Below, piece after piece: positions 25,100 to 34,729 of a stretch of 64,000 nucleotides of DNA (position 1 is its first letter; the number at the start of each line of letters is the position of its first letter). Made by a program: the position numbers and the translations under genes. The stretch is from Saprospiraceae bacterium. Its GTDB lineage: Bacteria > Bacteroidota > Bacteroidia > Chitinophagales > Saprospiraceae. A model generated the notes under the pieces. The model worked only from the letters and a program-made list of their open reading frames with translations. It was not told the DNA's origin and did not search any database. The DNA lies in contig JAGPCT010000002.1 in assembly GCA_018057925.1 (NCBI GenBank), forward strand, positions 62,001 through 126,000. Reading direction: 5' to 3'.

Positions 25100-26503
25100 T
25101 TACTTGCCTTTACCTTGGAATAGTACAAGAAGTGTATAAAACATAATTTTAAAATCAAGGGATAAGGACATGTTTTCGATATAAAGGATATCAAATTTTA
25201 GTCTTTGAATCATTTGGTCAACATTGGATGCATACCCGTATTTTACCTGACCCCAACTGGTAATGCCCGGTCTCACTTTGAGCAGATGCTTATAGTGTGG
25301 AGCTCGGAGCATAATCTGATCGATGTAGTACTTTCTTTCAGGACGTGGTCCGACAATGGACATTTCACCCTTTAATACATTGAAAAACTGTGGTAATTCA
25401 TCAAGCCTCCATTTTCGCATCACCGCGCCCCAAGGTGTACATCGGGAATCATTCTCATCACTTAGTTGAGGCCCGTCTTCTTCAGCATTAATATACATAG
25501 ATCGAAACTTGTATATTTTAAAAGGCTTATGATAAAGACCTATCCGATGTTGTTGATATATACAATCTCCCGGGCTGCTCAACCTGACTCTGATATAAAT
25601 ATAAATATACAATGGGCTGAGTAAAATAATGACAATGATGCTTATTATGATGTCTAACAACCTTTTTACCAAAATCTGCCATTTGGGCATCATAACCTGT
25701 TCAATCTCAATTAAAACGGCTCCATAAACATGGTTCATTTTAACTGTGCCCAACATGATATCATACATACTGGGAATGATTTTAATTAAAATGTCAGACC
25801 CAAAGTCAAACAATATATTTAAAATGTCTCGTAGCTTGTCATGTTCCTGGGTTTCAATAGCAATGATGACTTCCTCAACTTTATATTGCACAATGATTGA
25901 AGCTAAATTATCCAACTTCCCAAGTATGGGTAGGTGGCTTTGTAATAAATTCTTAGAGCTACCATTACTATCGACAAAGCCGACAAATTTGTATCCCAAT
26001 CCTTTTTCCCTGCTTTTTATTTCAAGATAAAGTTCAAGAGCATTTTCGTCACCACCGATGATAAGTGTATTGAATGTGACAGCTCCAGCCTTTAATCTTC
26101 TGCTAGCGCGTGTAAGTAAAACCATACGGCTAAAGGCAGTTAGTCCAAAATGAAGTAGGAAATAATGCCCCCATAATGTCAGTGTGTTGCCACTCAATAA
26201 ATTACGGGTCAATATGATGACCAACAAGCATGTCAACAATGAAATAAAAAAAGTGCGTGTAAATGTTGCTAACCTGGATTGTCTATAAAGATCCGTGTAA
26301 AAATCAAATAGTTGATAAATAAGTATAAATCCGACAACTATTATGGCCGTAATGCCGACTGATTGTAAAGTTAAATTATCTAATAATACAAAATTTCTAT
26401 CCCATATAGTTTGGTATGAAAAGACTAACCATGCAGCGATGCACATCAATCCATCCCATATGCCATATATCAATAAATCCTTTTTTCTCGTATTATTATT
26501 CAT
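25100..26503 (-). CDS. Exopolysaccharide polyprenyl glycosylphosphotransferase (WcaJ/WbaP-like)
   Basis: A 467-residue enzyme with four to five N-terminal membrane helices (to ~residue 135), a CoA-binding-like Rossmann middle (TLIIGGDENALELYLEI, VDSNGSSKN), one more helix (~272-300), and the C-terminal bacterial sugar transferase domain: IGLYHKPFKIYKFRSM, WRLDELPQFFNVLKGEMSIVGPRPER and VRPGITSWGQVKYGY. It transfers a sugar-1-phosphate to undecaprenyl phosphate to start capsule, O-antigen or exopolysaccharide units at the inner membrane. It is preceded 6 bp upstream by a lipoprotein gene, so both are probably on one transcript. No other polysaccharide genes adjoin. Confidence 0.92.
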   Translation of the reverse strand: MNNNTRKKDLLIYGIWDGLMCIAAWLVFSYQTIWDRNFVLLDNLTLQSVGITAIIVVGFILIYQLFDFYTDLYRQSRLATFTRTFFISLLTCLLVIILTRNLLSGNTLTLWGHYFLLHFGLTAFSRMVLLTRASRRLKAGAVTFNTLIIGGDENALELYLEIKSREKGLGYKFVGFVDSNGSSKNLLQSHLPILGKLDNLASIIVQYKVEEVIIAIETQEHDKLRDILNILFDFGSDILIKIIPSMYDIMLGTVKMNHVYGAVLIEIEQVMMPKWQILVKRLLDIIISIIVIILLSPLYIYIYIRVRLSSPGDCIYQQHRIGLYHKPFKIYKFRSMYINAEEDGPQLSDENDSRCTPWGAVMRKWRLDELPQFFNVLKGEMSIVGPRPERKYYIDQIMLRAPHYKHLLKVRPGITSWGQVKYGYASNVDQMIQRLKFDILYIENMSLSLDFKIMFYTLLVLFQGKGK

Positions 26504-26509
26504 TAGACT

Positions 26510-27376
26510 TTAATAATGGACTAATTTTATGTTGTCAATATATAAATTCCCCGGATCAATTGTTCCACCGGGGTGTGTGACGGTGAAAACCGGTCGATAA
26601 CCACCTGTGCTTTTTGAAGCTAAGACTAAATCGGTAAAATTGATATACATTTTTTTCCATTCCTGTGTTGCATAAATGCCGGCAGCATATTCTAAAAAGT
26701 CACCTGATGTAAGGTGTGTCTGAATACCTACTAAAAAAGGAAAATCACTTTTATATTCAAATTCAAGGAATACGTCTCTTCCATCGGATAAGAAATCCTT
26801 GTAAAAATCTAAGGTGGTGACGGTGTTGGTTGAGGCTGAAGCACTCACTTTTAAAGCTAAGCTGTACGAACCCTCTGCTGCTGTAGTAGTCTGGGTAACG
26901 GCATTGGTGGCTGAAGATTGATCAAGGTCTATTGTAAAACGGTTGCTGTTTTCAAAATCTTCTATAAAGCTGAACAACGCCTCATTCTTGTATTCAAATT
27001 GTGGGTATATATCAATTGTATCGGCACATTGACATAATGTCACAGATGAATTAAATGGTTGTAAAAATGAATACACATACGCATTGTCTCGTAACCCATT
27101 GACACGTATTCCGGGTAAAATGGATATATCTTTAATTCCATCCCCTATAACCGGAATTACATTATTGGTAGGAATAACCCCAATTATCTTGTGATCAACG
27201 TATAACCAATAATCTTCAATGTTTTGATGCTTTGTGCCGGTATTGGGTTGCGTTTTAAAAACAGCAGGATGAAGCCTAAGATAAGTAGGTAGTAGGCTTT
27301 CTTCTTGTTTACACGCAGTAAAAAACAAGGATAAGAAAGCTGTAAATAATACTAAATTAATTTTTTTTAACCTCAT
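26510..27376 (-). CDS. Envelope lipoprotein, function unknown
   Basis: A 288-residue protein with a lipoprotein signal (LSLFFTA-C22). The C-terminal two thirds look like a carbohydrate-binding-module-like jelly roll: FIEDFENSNRF, EGSYSLALKVSAS, VFLEFEYKSDFPFLVGI, EWKKMYINFTDLV and the closing GNLYIDNIKLVH. I cannot place it in a named family. It starts the transcript that continues into the polysaccharide-priming transferase, which suggests but does not show a link to surface polysaccharide. A TACTTTTG -7 box lies 16 nt before its ATG. Confidence 0.65.
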   Translation of the reverse strand: MRLKKINLVLFTAFLSLFFTACKQEESLLPTYLRLHPAVFKTQPNTGTKHQNIEDYWLYVDHKIIGVIPTNNVIPVIGDGIKDISILPGIRVNGLRDNAYVYSFLQPFNSSVTLCQCADTIDIYPQFEYKNEALFSFIEDFENSNRFTIDLDQSSATNAVTQTTTAAEGSYSLALKVSASASTNTVTTLDFYKDFLSDGRDVFLEFEYKSDFPFLVGIQTHLTSGDFLEYAAGIYATQEWKKMYINFTDLVLASKSTGGYRPVFTVTHPGGTIDPGNLYIDNIKLVHY

Positions 27377-27816
27377 TCCTTTTAAGAAAGCGCAAAAGTA
27401 TGAAATTTAAAATCATTACTGGGATAATTTGAAATATTGTTTTTGTGAAGAATGAATGATATTTGATGAGTTGATGGCTTTGTACTATAAAGAAAGGGAT
27501 AAGTATTTGTCTTTGACGATAGCACAATAATTTGAATTTGAAAGGATATCATAGTAATTATTATGAAGTCCGAATTCCTATTAATGGCTATATTTTTTCC
27601 AGTAAATATGAATTTTGATTTATCAAAATGCCGCTAAACTTAGCTTCATATTTATTAATACACCACAGTTACATTAAAAGAAAATTGGTTAAAAATATTT
27701 TTTTACTTATAAAAACACAGTTAAAAAAATAATTATTTATTTTTTAACGAAATAAGGTAATAAGTTTCTAATAGTTTCATAACTTTATTGATATTTTATC
27801 ACTAAATACTTTTGCC
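27377..27816. other. AT-rich intergenic region between divergent genes
   Basis: 440 bp without a gene. It holds the -7 box TACTTTTG for the leftward lipoprotein gene (minus strand, 27400-27393). The right half is extremely A/T-rich with long runs of A and T, and no convincing full promoter for the rightward SBBP gene is visible. No repeat copy of the hairpin family is present. Confidence 0.5.
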
Positions 27817-30531
27817 ATGAGAACTCAGCAGTTATTCATTCAAGCTTTTATCAGCTTCATACTACTCAATTCAAATAACATCACATCGGCACAAAGCCTT
27901 CAGACACAAAGCCCCGAGGCACAACAAGCACTGCAGAAGACAGATCGCTTGTATTTCATTGAAAACAAAGGCCAATGGGACAGTGACGTGCTCTATCTGT
28001 GCCGGATGGGTGGATTAGATGCCTGGATAACCAAGTATGGTGTCAATTACACTTTTTACAAGGTACAATACCAGGATGCCGACCAGCTATTAATATCCAG
28101 TACCGAACCAGCCGCTTTGGAGCAGAGGCCTGAAAATGATACACTGCTGGGGCATCGGATTTTGTTCGAATTAGAAGGGCACAATCCTGAACCGGGCACA
28201 GAAAGCCTTCAGCAACAAAGTGGGTATTACAATTACCTGATCGGTAATGACCCCGGCAAGCATGCGGCCAATGTATCTTTGTACAAAGAAGTAGTCGTGA
28301 AAGATGTGTATCATGGGATAGATGTCCGTTATTATTTTGACCGGGGCTACTTACGCTTTGATTACATCGTACATGCAGGGGCGAATCCGGACCAGATAAA
28401 ATTTGCCTTGAAAGGGAGTGATTCCGAATATCTAAAGGATGGCGCACTCTGTTATACGACACGCTTTGGTGAAGTACAGTTGGCAGAGCTTAAAACCACA
28501 CAAGCAAGTAAAGAAATACAAAGTCATTTTGTCCACAACGGAGATGTCTGGCAGATATCTCTTGCTGCCTACGATACGAAGCAACCGTTGATCATAGACC
28601 CATTGGTTTATTCCACTTATATCGGAGGTTCCTCTGATGATCGTGGCTATGGAATAGAAATAGACCCTTCCGGCAATGCATACATCACGGGATATACCAA
28701 TTCATCTAATTACGACGTGAATTCGGGTGTATTTCAGACCACTCTTGGTGGGGGCTATGATGTTTTTGTGACCAAATTGAATCCCGATGGAACCACAATG
28801 ATTTACTTTACCTATATCGGAGGCACCTCTGATGATTACGGTCAAGGAATTGATATAGACATCTCCGGCAATGCATATATTACGGGACATACCACTTCTT
28901 CTGATTTCGATGTGACCTCGGGAGCATTTCAGACCACATTTGGTGGGGCTTATGATTGTTTTGTGACAAAATTGAATTCCGCAGGTACTGCATTGTTTTA
29001 TTCCACCTATATCGGAGGTAACGCTTCTGATTACTCCAATCGAATTACTATAAACCCTTCCGGCAATGCATACATTACAGGAATTTCCGGATCAACTGAT
29101 TACGACGTAACCTCGGGAGCATTTCAGACCACTCATGGTGGGGGCGTCTATGATGTTATTGTGACAAAATTGAATCCTGATGGGACTGCATTGGTTTATT
29201 CCACTTATATCGGAGGTAGCTCTTCTGATTTCGGTCGGGGAATTGCAATAGACCCCTCCGGCAATGCATACATTGTGGGACAGACCGTTTCGTCAGATTA
29301 CGATGTGACTTCAGGCTCATATCAGACTGCTTCTGAAGGAGGTTGGGATGCGTTTATAACAAAATTGGAATCTGATGGGACTGCCTTGGTTTACTCCACC
29401 TATATTGGAGGTAGCAATAGTGATTACGGATATGGAATTACTTTAGACCCTTCCGGAAATGCATACATCACAGGATATACCGGTTCAACTGATTACGACG
29501 TGACTTCGACTGCATTTCAGACTACTTTTGGTGGGGCTTATGATGTTTTTATGACAAAATTGAATCCTACCGGAACTGCATTAGTTTACTCCACCTATAT
29601 TGGAGGTAGCAATGGTGATTTCGGAAATGAAATTGCTATTGACGCTTCTGGCAATGCATACACCACAGGATATACCGGCTCAAGTGATTATGACGTAACC
29701 TCTGGTGCATTTCAGACCACTTTTGGTGGTGGATTTTCTGATGTTTTTGTGACAAAATTAAATCACAATGGTACCGGATTGGTTTACTCCACTTATATCG
29801 GAGGCAGCAATAATGATGAAGCTCTTGGAATTACTATAGACCCCTTCGGCAATACATACATTACAGGATCTACCAATTCAACTGATTACGACGTAACCTT
29901 AGGAGCATTTCAGACCATTAATGGAGGGGATTTTGATGTTTTTGTGACCAAATTAGATGGTTTAGAACCATTAGCTATTGATTTGGTAAGCTTTACGGCA
30001 GAAAGATCCGATAACGTGGTGCAGATAAAATGGGCTACTGCGGCAGAGAAAAACCATGACTATTTCATCGTGGAGCGCAGTACGGATGCTGTATCCGGAG
30101 ATTTTATCGGCATAGGCAGACTTGATGGTAGAGGTGACAATACAGCCATAGCTCAATATTCGCTGACTGACAAACAGCCTGCCATGGGCAATAATTACTA
30201 TCGCCTGAAATCGATAGACAAAAGCGGTATAACCGAGTATTCCAAGATTGCATTGGTTCATTTCGACAGTGACATCTTTAATATTCATATCTCGCCCAAT
30301 CCGACTAACGGTGACTTTAAGATACACTTCGCATCAAAACAGCGGAATACATACTATATAGCCATGTACGATAATATGGGTCAGCTCGTATTTCAGCAAG
30401 ACTATCTATCCAATGCAGGAGCCAATGGAATATCAATGTCTCCGGATAATCTTAGTCAGGGAGCGTACACTGTACATGTAAAAGATGATTTTGGGCATTC
30501 CGTCACCAATAGATTAGTAATAACGAAGTGA
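27817..30531 (+). CDS. SBBP-repeat beta-propeller protein with T9SS type A sorting domain
   Basis: A 904-residue surface or secreted protein. Signal peptide to about residue 25; then a DUF7948-type N-terminal domain (FIENKGQWDSDVLYLC, NYLIGNDPGKHAANVSLYKEVVVKDVYHGIDV). Seven tandem ~65-residue SBBP repeats (~263-712) follow, each built on YSTYIGGS...GNAYITG...YDVTSGAFQTTFGG.YDVFVTKLN. Next is a DLVSFTAER...VQIKWATAAEKNHDYFIVERS linker domain and a type A C-terminal sorting domain (ISPNPTNGDFKIHF ... NRLVITK). The repeats probably form a beta-propeller. Export is by Sec then T9SS. Its ligand is unknown. A terminator follows 21 bp after the stop. Confidence 0.9.
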   Translation: MRTQQLFIQAFISFILLNSNNITSAQSLQTQSPEAQQALQKTDRLYFIENKGQWDSDVLYLCRMGGLDAWITKYGVNYTFYKVQYQDADQLLISSTEPAALEQRPENDTLLGHRILFELEGHNPEPGTESLQQQSGYYNYLIGNDPGKHAANVSLYKEVVVKDVYHGIDVRYYFDRGYLRFDYIVHAGANPDQIKFALKGSDSEYLKDGALCYTTRFGEVQLAELKTTQASKEIQSHFVHNGDVWQISLAAYDTKQPLIIDPLVYSTYIGGSSDDRGYGIEIDPSGNAYITGYTNSSNYDVNSGVFQTTLGGGYDVFVTKLNPDGTTMIYFTYIGGTSDDYGQGIDIDISGNAYITGHTTSSDFDVTSGAFQTTFGGAYDCFVTKLNSAGTALFYSTYIGGNASDYSNRITINPSGNAYITGISGSTDYDVTSGAFQTTHGGGVYDVIVTKLNPDGTALVYSTYIGGSSSDFGRGIAIDPSGNAYIVGQTVSSDYDVTSGSYQTASEGGWDAFITKLESDGTALVYSTYIGGSNSDYGYGITLDPSGNAYITGYTGSTDYDVTSTAFQTTFGGAYDVFMTKLNPTGTALVYSTYIGGSNGDFGNEIAIDASGNAYTTGYTGSSDYDVTSGAFQTTFGGGFSDVFVTKLNHNGTGLVYSTYIGGSNNDEALGITIDPFGNTYITGSTNSTDYDVTLGAFQTINGGDFDVFVTKLDGLEPLAIDLVSFTAERSDNVVQIKWATAAEKNHDYFIVERSTDAVSGDFIGIGRLDGRGDNTAIAQYSLTDKQPAMGNNYYRLKSIDKSGITEYSKIALVHFDSDIFNIHISPNPTNGDFKIHFASKQRNTYYIAMYDNMGQLVFQQDYLSNAGANGISMSPDNLSQGAYTVHVKDDFGHSVTNRLVITK
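28604..29955 (+). repeat. Seven ~195-bp tandem coding repeats (SBBP)
   Basis: In-frame tandem repeats inside the SBBP gene, each about 193-198 bp, beginning around TTTATTCCACTTATATCGG and containing GGCAATGCATACAT. Units remain very similar at DNA level, so the array can gain or lose units by recombination. Confidence 0.85.
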
Positions 30532-30552
30532 CGACATAAAGATTATACACCA

Positions 30553-30594
30553 AATAGACCAAGGGTCACAGTATGCCTTGGTCTATTGTTGTTT
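30553..30594 (+). terminator. Rho-independent terminator of the SBBP gene
   Basis: A perfect 12-bp stem AATAGACCAAGG / CCTTGGTCTATT with an 11-nt loop, followed by GTTGTTTT. Confidence 0.85.
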
Positions 30595-30786
30595 TATAGA
30601 GGGATAACTTTTGTAAAAATATTTTGATGCTGTCTAAACTCTCATTTTTTACAGTATCATTATATAATAATTTATACGTAACTTTGCGGGCTATTTGACA
30701 GTTTTTTCAAATACATAATCAGAAATGAATGTATCGTTTATATTATTATTTGGTTATGTTTTTCGTACTCATATCACATCTAATAA

Positions 30787-31425
30787 ATGATATTTTGCTC
30801 TAAGTCAAGTGTTTTAAAGTTATTGGTTTTACTCACATTGACACAATTTTTTGTAGCTTGTAAGCAAGATCCTCCTTATATTGCCACAAGTGAAATGGAT
30901 GGCGTGGTGGATGATTCCCTTCATGTAGAAAATAATGCTGGATTATATTTTAATAAAGCGCTTTCTTCTGATGGCCTCAATGTAGAGGTGAAAACATCCG
31001 GGAATGACGAGTTAAAACATCTTAGTTTGGATGTAGCCCTTGATGGTAAAGTTGCCATAAAAAAAACACTTACCATTGATGGAACTATAGTTGATGCGAT
31101 GATGGCTGACCTGAATAAAGACGGGAAACAAGAAGTGTATGTATTTAACCAATCTGCCGGGAGTGGCAGTTATGGACAATTGTTTGCCTTTCAAATGGAT
31201 GGTAATCGTATGGATAGTATAATTTTGGATGAGCTGCCCACCAAATATTTAGATCAATATATGGGGCATGATAGTTTTGATTTACAAGGAAAACATCTAA
31301 TCAGAGTATTTCCACTGTATCATGAAATGGATCCTAATTGTTGCCCTACCGGAGGGATGAAAAAATTAAAATACAAGCTCGTGAAACATTCCGGTGAGTT
31401 AAGACTTGTTTTGGATAATTCATGA
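30787..31425 (+). CDS. PliI-like lysozyme-inhibitor lipoprotein
   Basis: A 212-residue lipoprotein (signal ending TQFFVA-C25). The C-terminal half carries the pattern seen in Bacteroidota PliI-type inhibitors of invertebrate lysozyme: ADLNKDGKQEVYVFNQSAGSGSYG, YMGHDSFDL, RVFPLYHEMDPN, PTGGMKKLKYKLV. The SGSxG loop is the segment such inhibitors insert into the lysozyme active site. It would protect peptidoglycan from host or predator lysozymes, or from the cell's own enzymes. Its stop overlaps the next start by 4 nt (ATGA), coupling it to the M16-like gene. Family assignment is from memory of motifs. Confidence 0.7.
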   Translation: MIFCSKSSVLKLLVLLTLTQFFVACKQDPPYIATSEMDGVVDDSLHVENNAGLYFNKALSSDGLNVEVKTSGNDELKHLSLDVALDGKVAIKKTLTIDGTIVDAMMADLNKDGKQEVYVFNQSAGSGSYGQLFAFQMDGNRMDSIILDELPTKYLDQYMGHDSFDLQGKHLIRVFPLYHEMDPNCCPTGGMKKLKYKLVKHSGELRLVLDNS

Positions 31426-32678
31426 AGGGATTAAGAATATATGCACCAAGACCATTTTTGATTCCAACAGTGGATTTTGTGGAACTTCCTAACGGATTAA
31501 CTATTTACTATTTGGAAGGAGGGATAAAAAATACGATTAAGTTTGAATGGTGTTTTAAGGCCGGGAGGTCAACTGAAAAAGTTAAGTTGGTGTCAAAAAT
31601 GTGCCATAGCTTAATAAAGGAGGGAACTGACAAATACACCGGTTATGAAGTTGCAGAATATTTTGATTTTTACGGTTCGGAGCTAAATCAGAATGCAGGT
31701 GTTGACTTTTCGTCTCTTTCTTTCTTTTGTTTAGGTACTTATTTTAGACCATTATTCGATAGATTCATTGAAGTAGTTGTCAATCCTTTATTTCCGGAAG
31801 AAGAACTTCTTATTTTAAAGCAAAATAGTATTTCAAAATTGCATCAGGATCTGGATGATGCCGATTTTGTTGCTTATAGGATGGTGACGGAAATGATTTA
31901 TGGAACAGATCATCCTTATGGGTACAATACCACAGAGGATATGATACAAAATATCCATGTCACAGATATTCGACATCATTTTCATGAACAATATTTGAGT
32001 ACCGGTGGATTTGTAATGGTTAGTGGTGATATTTCTTTGGAAAACCGTGCATATATTGAGTCTTCATTAGGAGGGATATCGTTGAAAGCAAAGTCTTCGA
32101 TAAATTATCCAAAAGCTGCGACATCAAATGTGCCTATATTTGAAAACCGAGCAATGGGGAAGATTCAGTGTTCTTATAAAATCGGGAATCAAAGCATTCG
32201 TAGAAATCATCCTGATTTTATACCCTTTTTTATTGCCAATGCTATATTTGGAGGGTATTTTAATTCAAGATTGAGTCAGGTTATTCGAGAGAAACAAGGA
32301 TTGACCTATGATATATACAGTACGATTGATTCGTATTATTATGATGGCTTGTTTTATATTTCTTCAGAGGCGTCATGGCAGCATTTGCCTCAGTTGAGAA
32401 AGTCTATTCGACATCAAATGGATTTGATGGTAGATAAACCGGCTTCAAAAGCTGAAATGGAGAGAACACGCGCTTATTTGATGGGTGTTTTGATTGCATC
32501 GTTCGATGGCATTTTTAGTTGTGCTGATACATTTCGATCTTGTCTGGTGGAAGGAGTTTCTTTTGATTCATTGCAAACTATGATAGACACAGTAACGACT
32601 ATCACACCCGAAGAAGTATGGAAGCGTTCTAGTCCTTATTTTTTGCCGGAAAGTATGATTGAGGTCATAATTGGATAA
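31422..32678 (+). CDS. M16-family (insulinase-like) protein lacking the HxxEH zinc motif
   Basis: A 418-residue single-unit M16 protein with both half domains: LPNGLTIYYLEGG near the start, the ELNQNAGVDFSSLSFFC region, NPLFPEEELLILKQN, and in the second half IFGGYFNSRLSQVIREKQGLTYDIYS, whose R-x5-Y motif is intact. Where active enzymes have HxxEH before the KGT turn, this protein reads K-M-C-H-S then LIKEGT, so zinc binding is lost. It resembles the non-catalytic partner of two-subunit M16 peptidases, but no active partner gene adjoins. No signal peptide is seen, so it is probably cytoplasmic. It overlaps the upstream lipoprotein gene by 4 nt. Confidence 0.85.
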   Translation: MKGLRIYAPRPFLIPTVDFVELPNGLTIYYLEGGIKNTIKFEWCFKAGRSTEKVKLVSKMCHSLIKEGTDKYTGYEVAEYFDFYGSELNQNAGVDFSSLSFFCLGTYFRPLFDRFIEVVVNPLFPEEELLILKQNSISKLHQDLDDADFVAYRMVTEMIYGTDHPYGYNTTEDMIQNIHVTDIRHHFHEQYLSTGGFVMVSGDISLENRAYIESSLGGISLKAKSSINYPKAATSNVPIFENRAMGKIQCSYKIGNQSIRRNHPDFIPFFIANAIFGGYFNSRLSQVIREKQGLTYDIYSTIDSYYYDGLFYISSEASWQHLPQLRKSIRHQMDLMVDKPASKAEMERTRAYLMGVLIASFDGIFSCADTFRSCLVEGVSFDSLQTMIDTVTTITPEEVWKRSSPYFLPESMIEVIIG

Positions 32679-32757
32679 AAAGAGATGACTAAAATTCAAA
32701 AAAAGTAGTTTAAGCTTGGTAATTTTTTATATTTTCGACTTTTAATTAATATTTATC

Positions 32758-33342
32758 ATGATAAATTTGATACTATTTGGGCCGCCAGGATCCGGTAAAG
32801 GTACACAAGCTATAAGATTAGCAGAGAAATATAACTTGGTGCATATTTCGACAGGAGATTTATTTCGCTATGAATTAAATAACTTGACCGAATTAGGGCG
32901 ATTAGCCAAAAGTTATATGGATCAAGGTCAGTTGGTTCCAGATGAAGTAACTGTTAATATGTTGAAGGCTAAGATGTTGCGTCATCCGGATGCTAATGGT
33001 TTTATTTTTGATGGGTTTCCAAGGACACTTAAACAAGCAGATGCTTTGATGTCACTTTTGGAAGAAATGAAAACTTCGCTTAATGCCATGATTGCTTTGG
33101 AAGTGGATGAAGATGAAATTGTAAGAAGGATAAAGATGCGCGGTGAGACCTCTGGCAGAGCTGATGATAATGATGAAAATATAATTAGAAAACGATTTTT
33201 AGTGTATAAAAATGAAACAAAGCCTGTCTATGACTATTTCAATGAGATGGGATTGGCCACATCTATCAATGGCATAGGAGAAGTCGATGATATATTTGCA
33301 GCATTGACGGCCCGTATCGAGCGTTCTCTCAATCGGTTATAA
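32758..33342 (+). CDS. adk: Adenylate kinase (short form)
   Basis: A 194-residue nucleoside monophosphate kinase. The P-loop is G8-P-P-G-S-G-K14-G-T. Other conserved sites are HISTGDLFR, GQLVPDEV, GFIFDGFPRTLKQA (AMP-binding Arg) and RRIKMRGETSGRADD with IIRKRFLVY in the lid/base region. The lid is short and lacks the four zinc ligands of long bacterial forms, as expected for about 190 residues. It converts ATP plus AMP to two ADP. The gene has its own leader region and is followed by a degenerate hairpin-repeat copy. Confidence 0.95.
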   Translation: MINLILFGPPGSGKGTQAIRLAEKYNLVHISTGDLFRYELNNLTELGRLAKSYMDQGQLVPDEVTVNMLKAKMLRHPDANGFIFDGFPRTLKQADALMSLLEEMKTSLNAMIALEVDEDEIVRRIKMRGETSGRADDNDENIIRKRFLVYKNETKPVYDYFNEMGLATSINGIGEVDDIFAALTARIERSLNRL

Positions 33343-33448
33343 ATTATATATTTTTGTATTGATTTGGTATTCTTAAATTTTTCTTTTGTAAGTTACAATG
33401 AGAGTTGGTTATGAGTAAGAGGATGTTTTCCACAGAAATAAAACTCTA

Positions 33449-33685
33449 TTAACCCAAATTCATATTATAAGCAATAAAGTTGGCTTTAAGAAATATGAGG
33501 CTTGCATTCAGCTTAGTTGAATTCAGAATTGCTATGAAGTGATTGTTTCTCATGATGAAGCTTGTATTCAGTTTGTTGTGACGAATAGATGTATTTCTGT
33601 TTTCGGCACATTCAGAATCGATACACGACTTGTAATCAGCATGATACACTTTTTTCAAAATCTTTACTGCTGAATACGGGATTTA
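33449..33685 (+). repeat. Interspersed hairpin repeat, copy D (degenerate, composite)
   Basis: Begins TTAACCCAAATTC and ends CTTTACTGCTGAATACGGGATTTAG, the two ends of the family, with CAGAATCGATACACGACTTGTAATCAGCA inside. The interior (33462-33600) has diverged or been replaced and contains several GCTTGTATTCAG-like fragments, suggesting two overlapping or partly duplicated copies. It fills most of the 475-bp gap between adk and rimK; the remaining flanks are A/T-rich and hold no gene. Confidence 0.65.
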
Positions 33686-33832
33686 GAAAACTTAACCATC
33701 GTCTTTGTTATTTTGATTAAATATTTTTTATACACTATACAGAGTATCAGTGGATTTATATATTTTTTAATATCTATTTTAATTCATTAGTATATTATTT
33801 GATAAAATATCCTCATTTTGCAGGATAAACTG

Positions 33833-34729
33833 ATGAAGATGAAAGTATTGATTTTATCGCGAAATATTGGACTTTATTCAACCCAAAGGTTGATTTTAGA
33901 ATGCCGAAAAAGAGGTCACAATGTTCAAGTTGTGGATCCATTGACTTGTAGTCTGATTGTCGATAATCATAATCCTGTGATTTTGGATAATGCGGGCATG
34001 GAGATAAAGGCTGATTGGGTGTTGCCTCGTATAGGTTCCACCGCCACGAGTTATGGAGCAGCCATTATCAGGCAGTTTGAATTGAAAAATATCCCTGTTA
34101 TTACGTCATCACAGGCCTTACTTCAAGCAAGAGATAAATTGGTTGCCTTGCAATTGCTGGCAAAAGAAAATCTCCCTATTCCAAAATCCGGCTTATTGAG
34201 TCCATTAGAATGTGATCCTAACCTGATTAGAAGGGAGTTTGAGTTTCCTGCTATTATCAAATTACTGGATAGTACTCATGGTCTTGGTGTAATTTTGTCC
34301 GATTCGTTACAGAATGGGGTAGCCATTTCTGAAGCATTTGTCAGATTGCAAAAGAAATTCATTATCCAAAAATTTATTAAGGAATCAGCCGGTCAGGATA
34401 TTAGAGCTTTTGTTGTCAATGGTAGCATTGTGGCCACTATGCTTAGGAAAGCGCCGGAAGGTGAGTACAGAAGCAATATGCATAGAGGCTCTTCGGGTAC
34501 TCCCATTCAATTAACGGAGGATGAGCAACAGGTTATTCTAAAAGCGTCAGAAACGCTTGGTCTGCAGGTATCAGGAGTGGATATTATGCGTAGTAAAGAA
34601 GGTCCCTTGATTTTGGAAGTGAATGCAAGTCCTGGATTAGAAGGCATTGAAAGTGTAACAAAGGTTAATGTTGCCGGTGCGATTATTTCTTATGGAGACC
34701 AATTGGCAAGAAGCGCAATGAATGGATGA
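33833..34729 (+). CDS. rimK: RimK-type ATP-grasp ligase (S6-L-glutamate ligase family)
   Basis: About 298 residues of the RimK family: an N-terminal MKVLILSRNIGLYSTQRL domain, then DWVLPRIGSTATSYGAAIIRQFE, the ATP-grasp core FPAIIKLLDSTHGLGVIL, IIQKFIKESAGQDIRAFVVNGSIVATM, and the metal site GVDIMRS ... LILEVNASPGLEGIE. E. coli RimK adds glutamates to the C-terminus of ribosomal protein S6. The ATG at 33833 (or 33839) is preferred over an in-frame TTG at 33818. It overlaps the next gene by 8 nt; RimK paired with an AstE/aspartoacylase-like hydrolase is a recurring arrangement, perhaps adding and removing the modification. Confidence 0.9.
   Translation: MKMKVLILSRNIGLYSTQRLILECRKRGHNVQVVDPLTCSLIVDNHNPVILDNAGMEIKADWVLPRIGSTATSYGAAIIRQFELKNIPVITSSQALLQARDKLVALQLLAKENLPIPKSGLLSPLECDPNLIRREFEFPAIIKLLDSTHGLGVILSDSLQNGVAISEAFVRLQKKFIIQKFIKESAGQDIRAFVVNGSIVATMLRKAPEGEYRSNMHRGSSGTPIQLTEDEQQVILKASETLGLQVSGVDIMRSKEGPLILEVNASPGLEGIESVTKVNVAGAIISYGDQLARSAMNG

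Noticed and set aside
27807..27814. TACTTTTG as promoter of the SBBP gene
   Set aside because: It ends 2 nt before the ATG, so transcription would start inside the coding region; spacing to TTG is also too short.
28043..28462. 139-codon frame antisense to the SBBP gene
   Set aside because: Lies wholly within the well-supported SBBP coding region and has unnatural Cys/His-rich composition.
28604..29955. Regular repeats as a CRISPR array
   Set aside because: Units are ~195 bp, in frame and encode SBBP propeller blades; no short repeat-spacer pattern and no cas genes.
33818..33832. TTG at 33818 as rimK start
   Set aside because: ATG codons at 33833 and 33839 lie directly before the conserved MKVLILS opening of the family.
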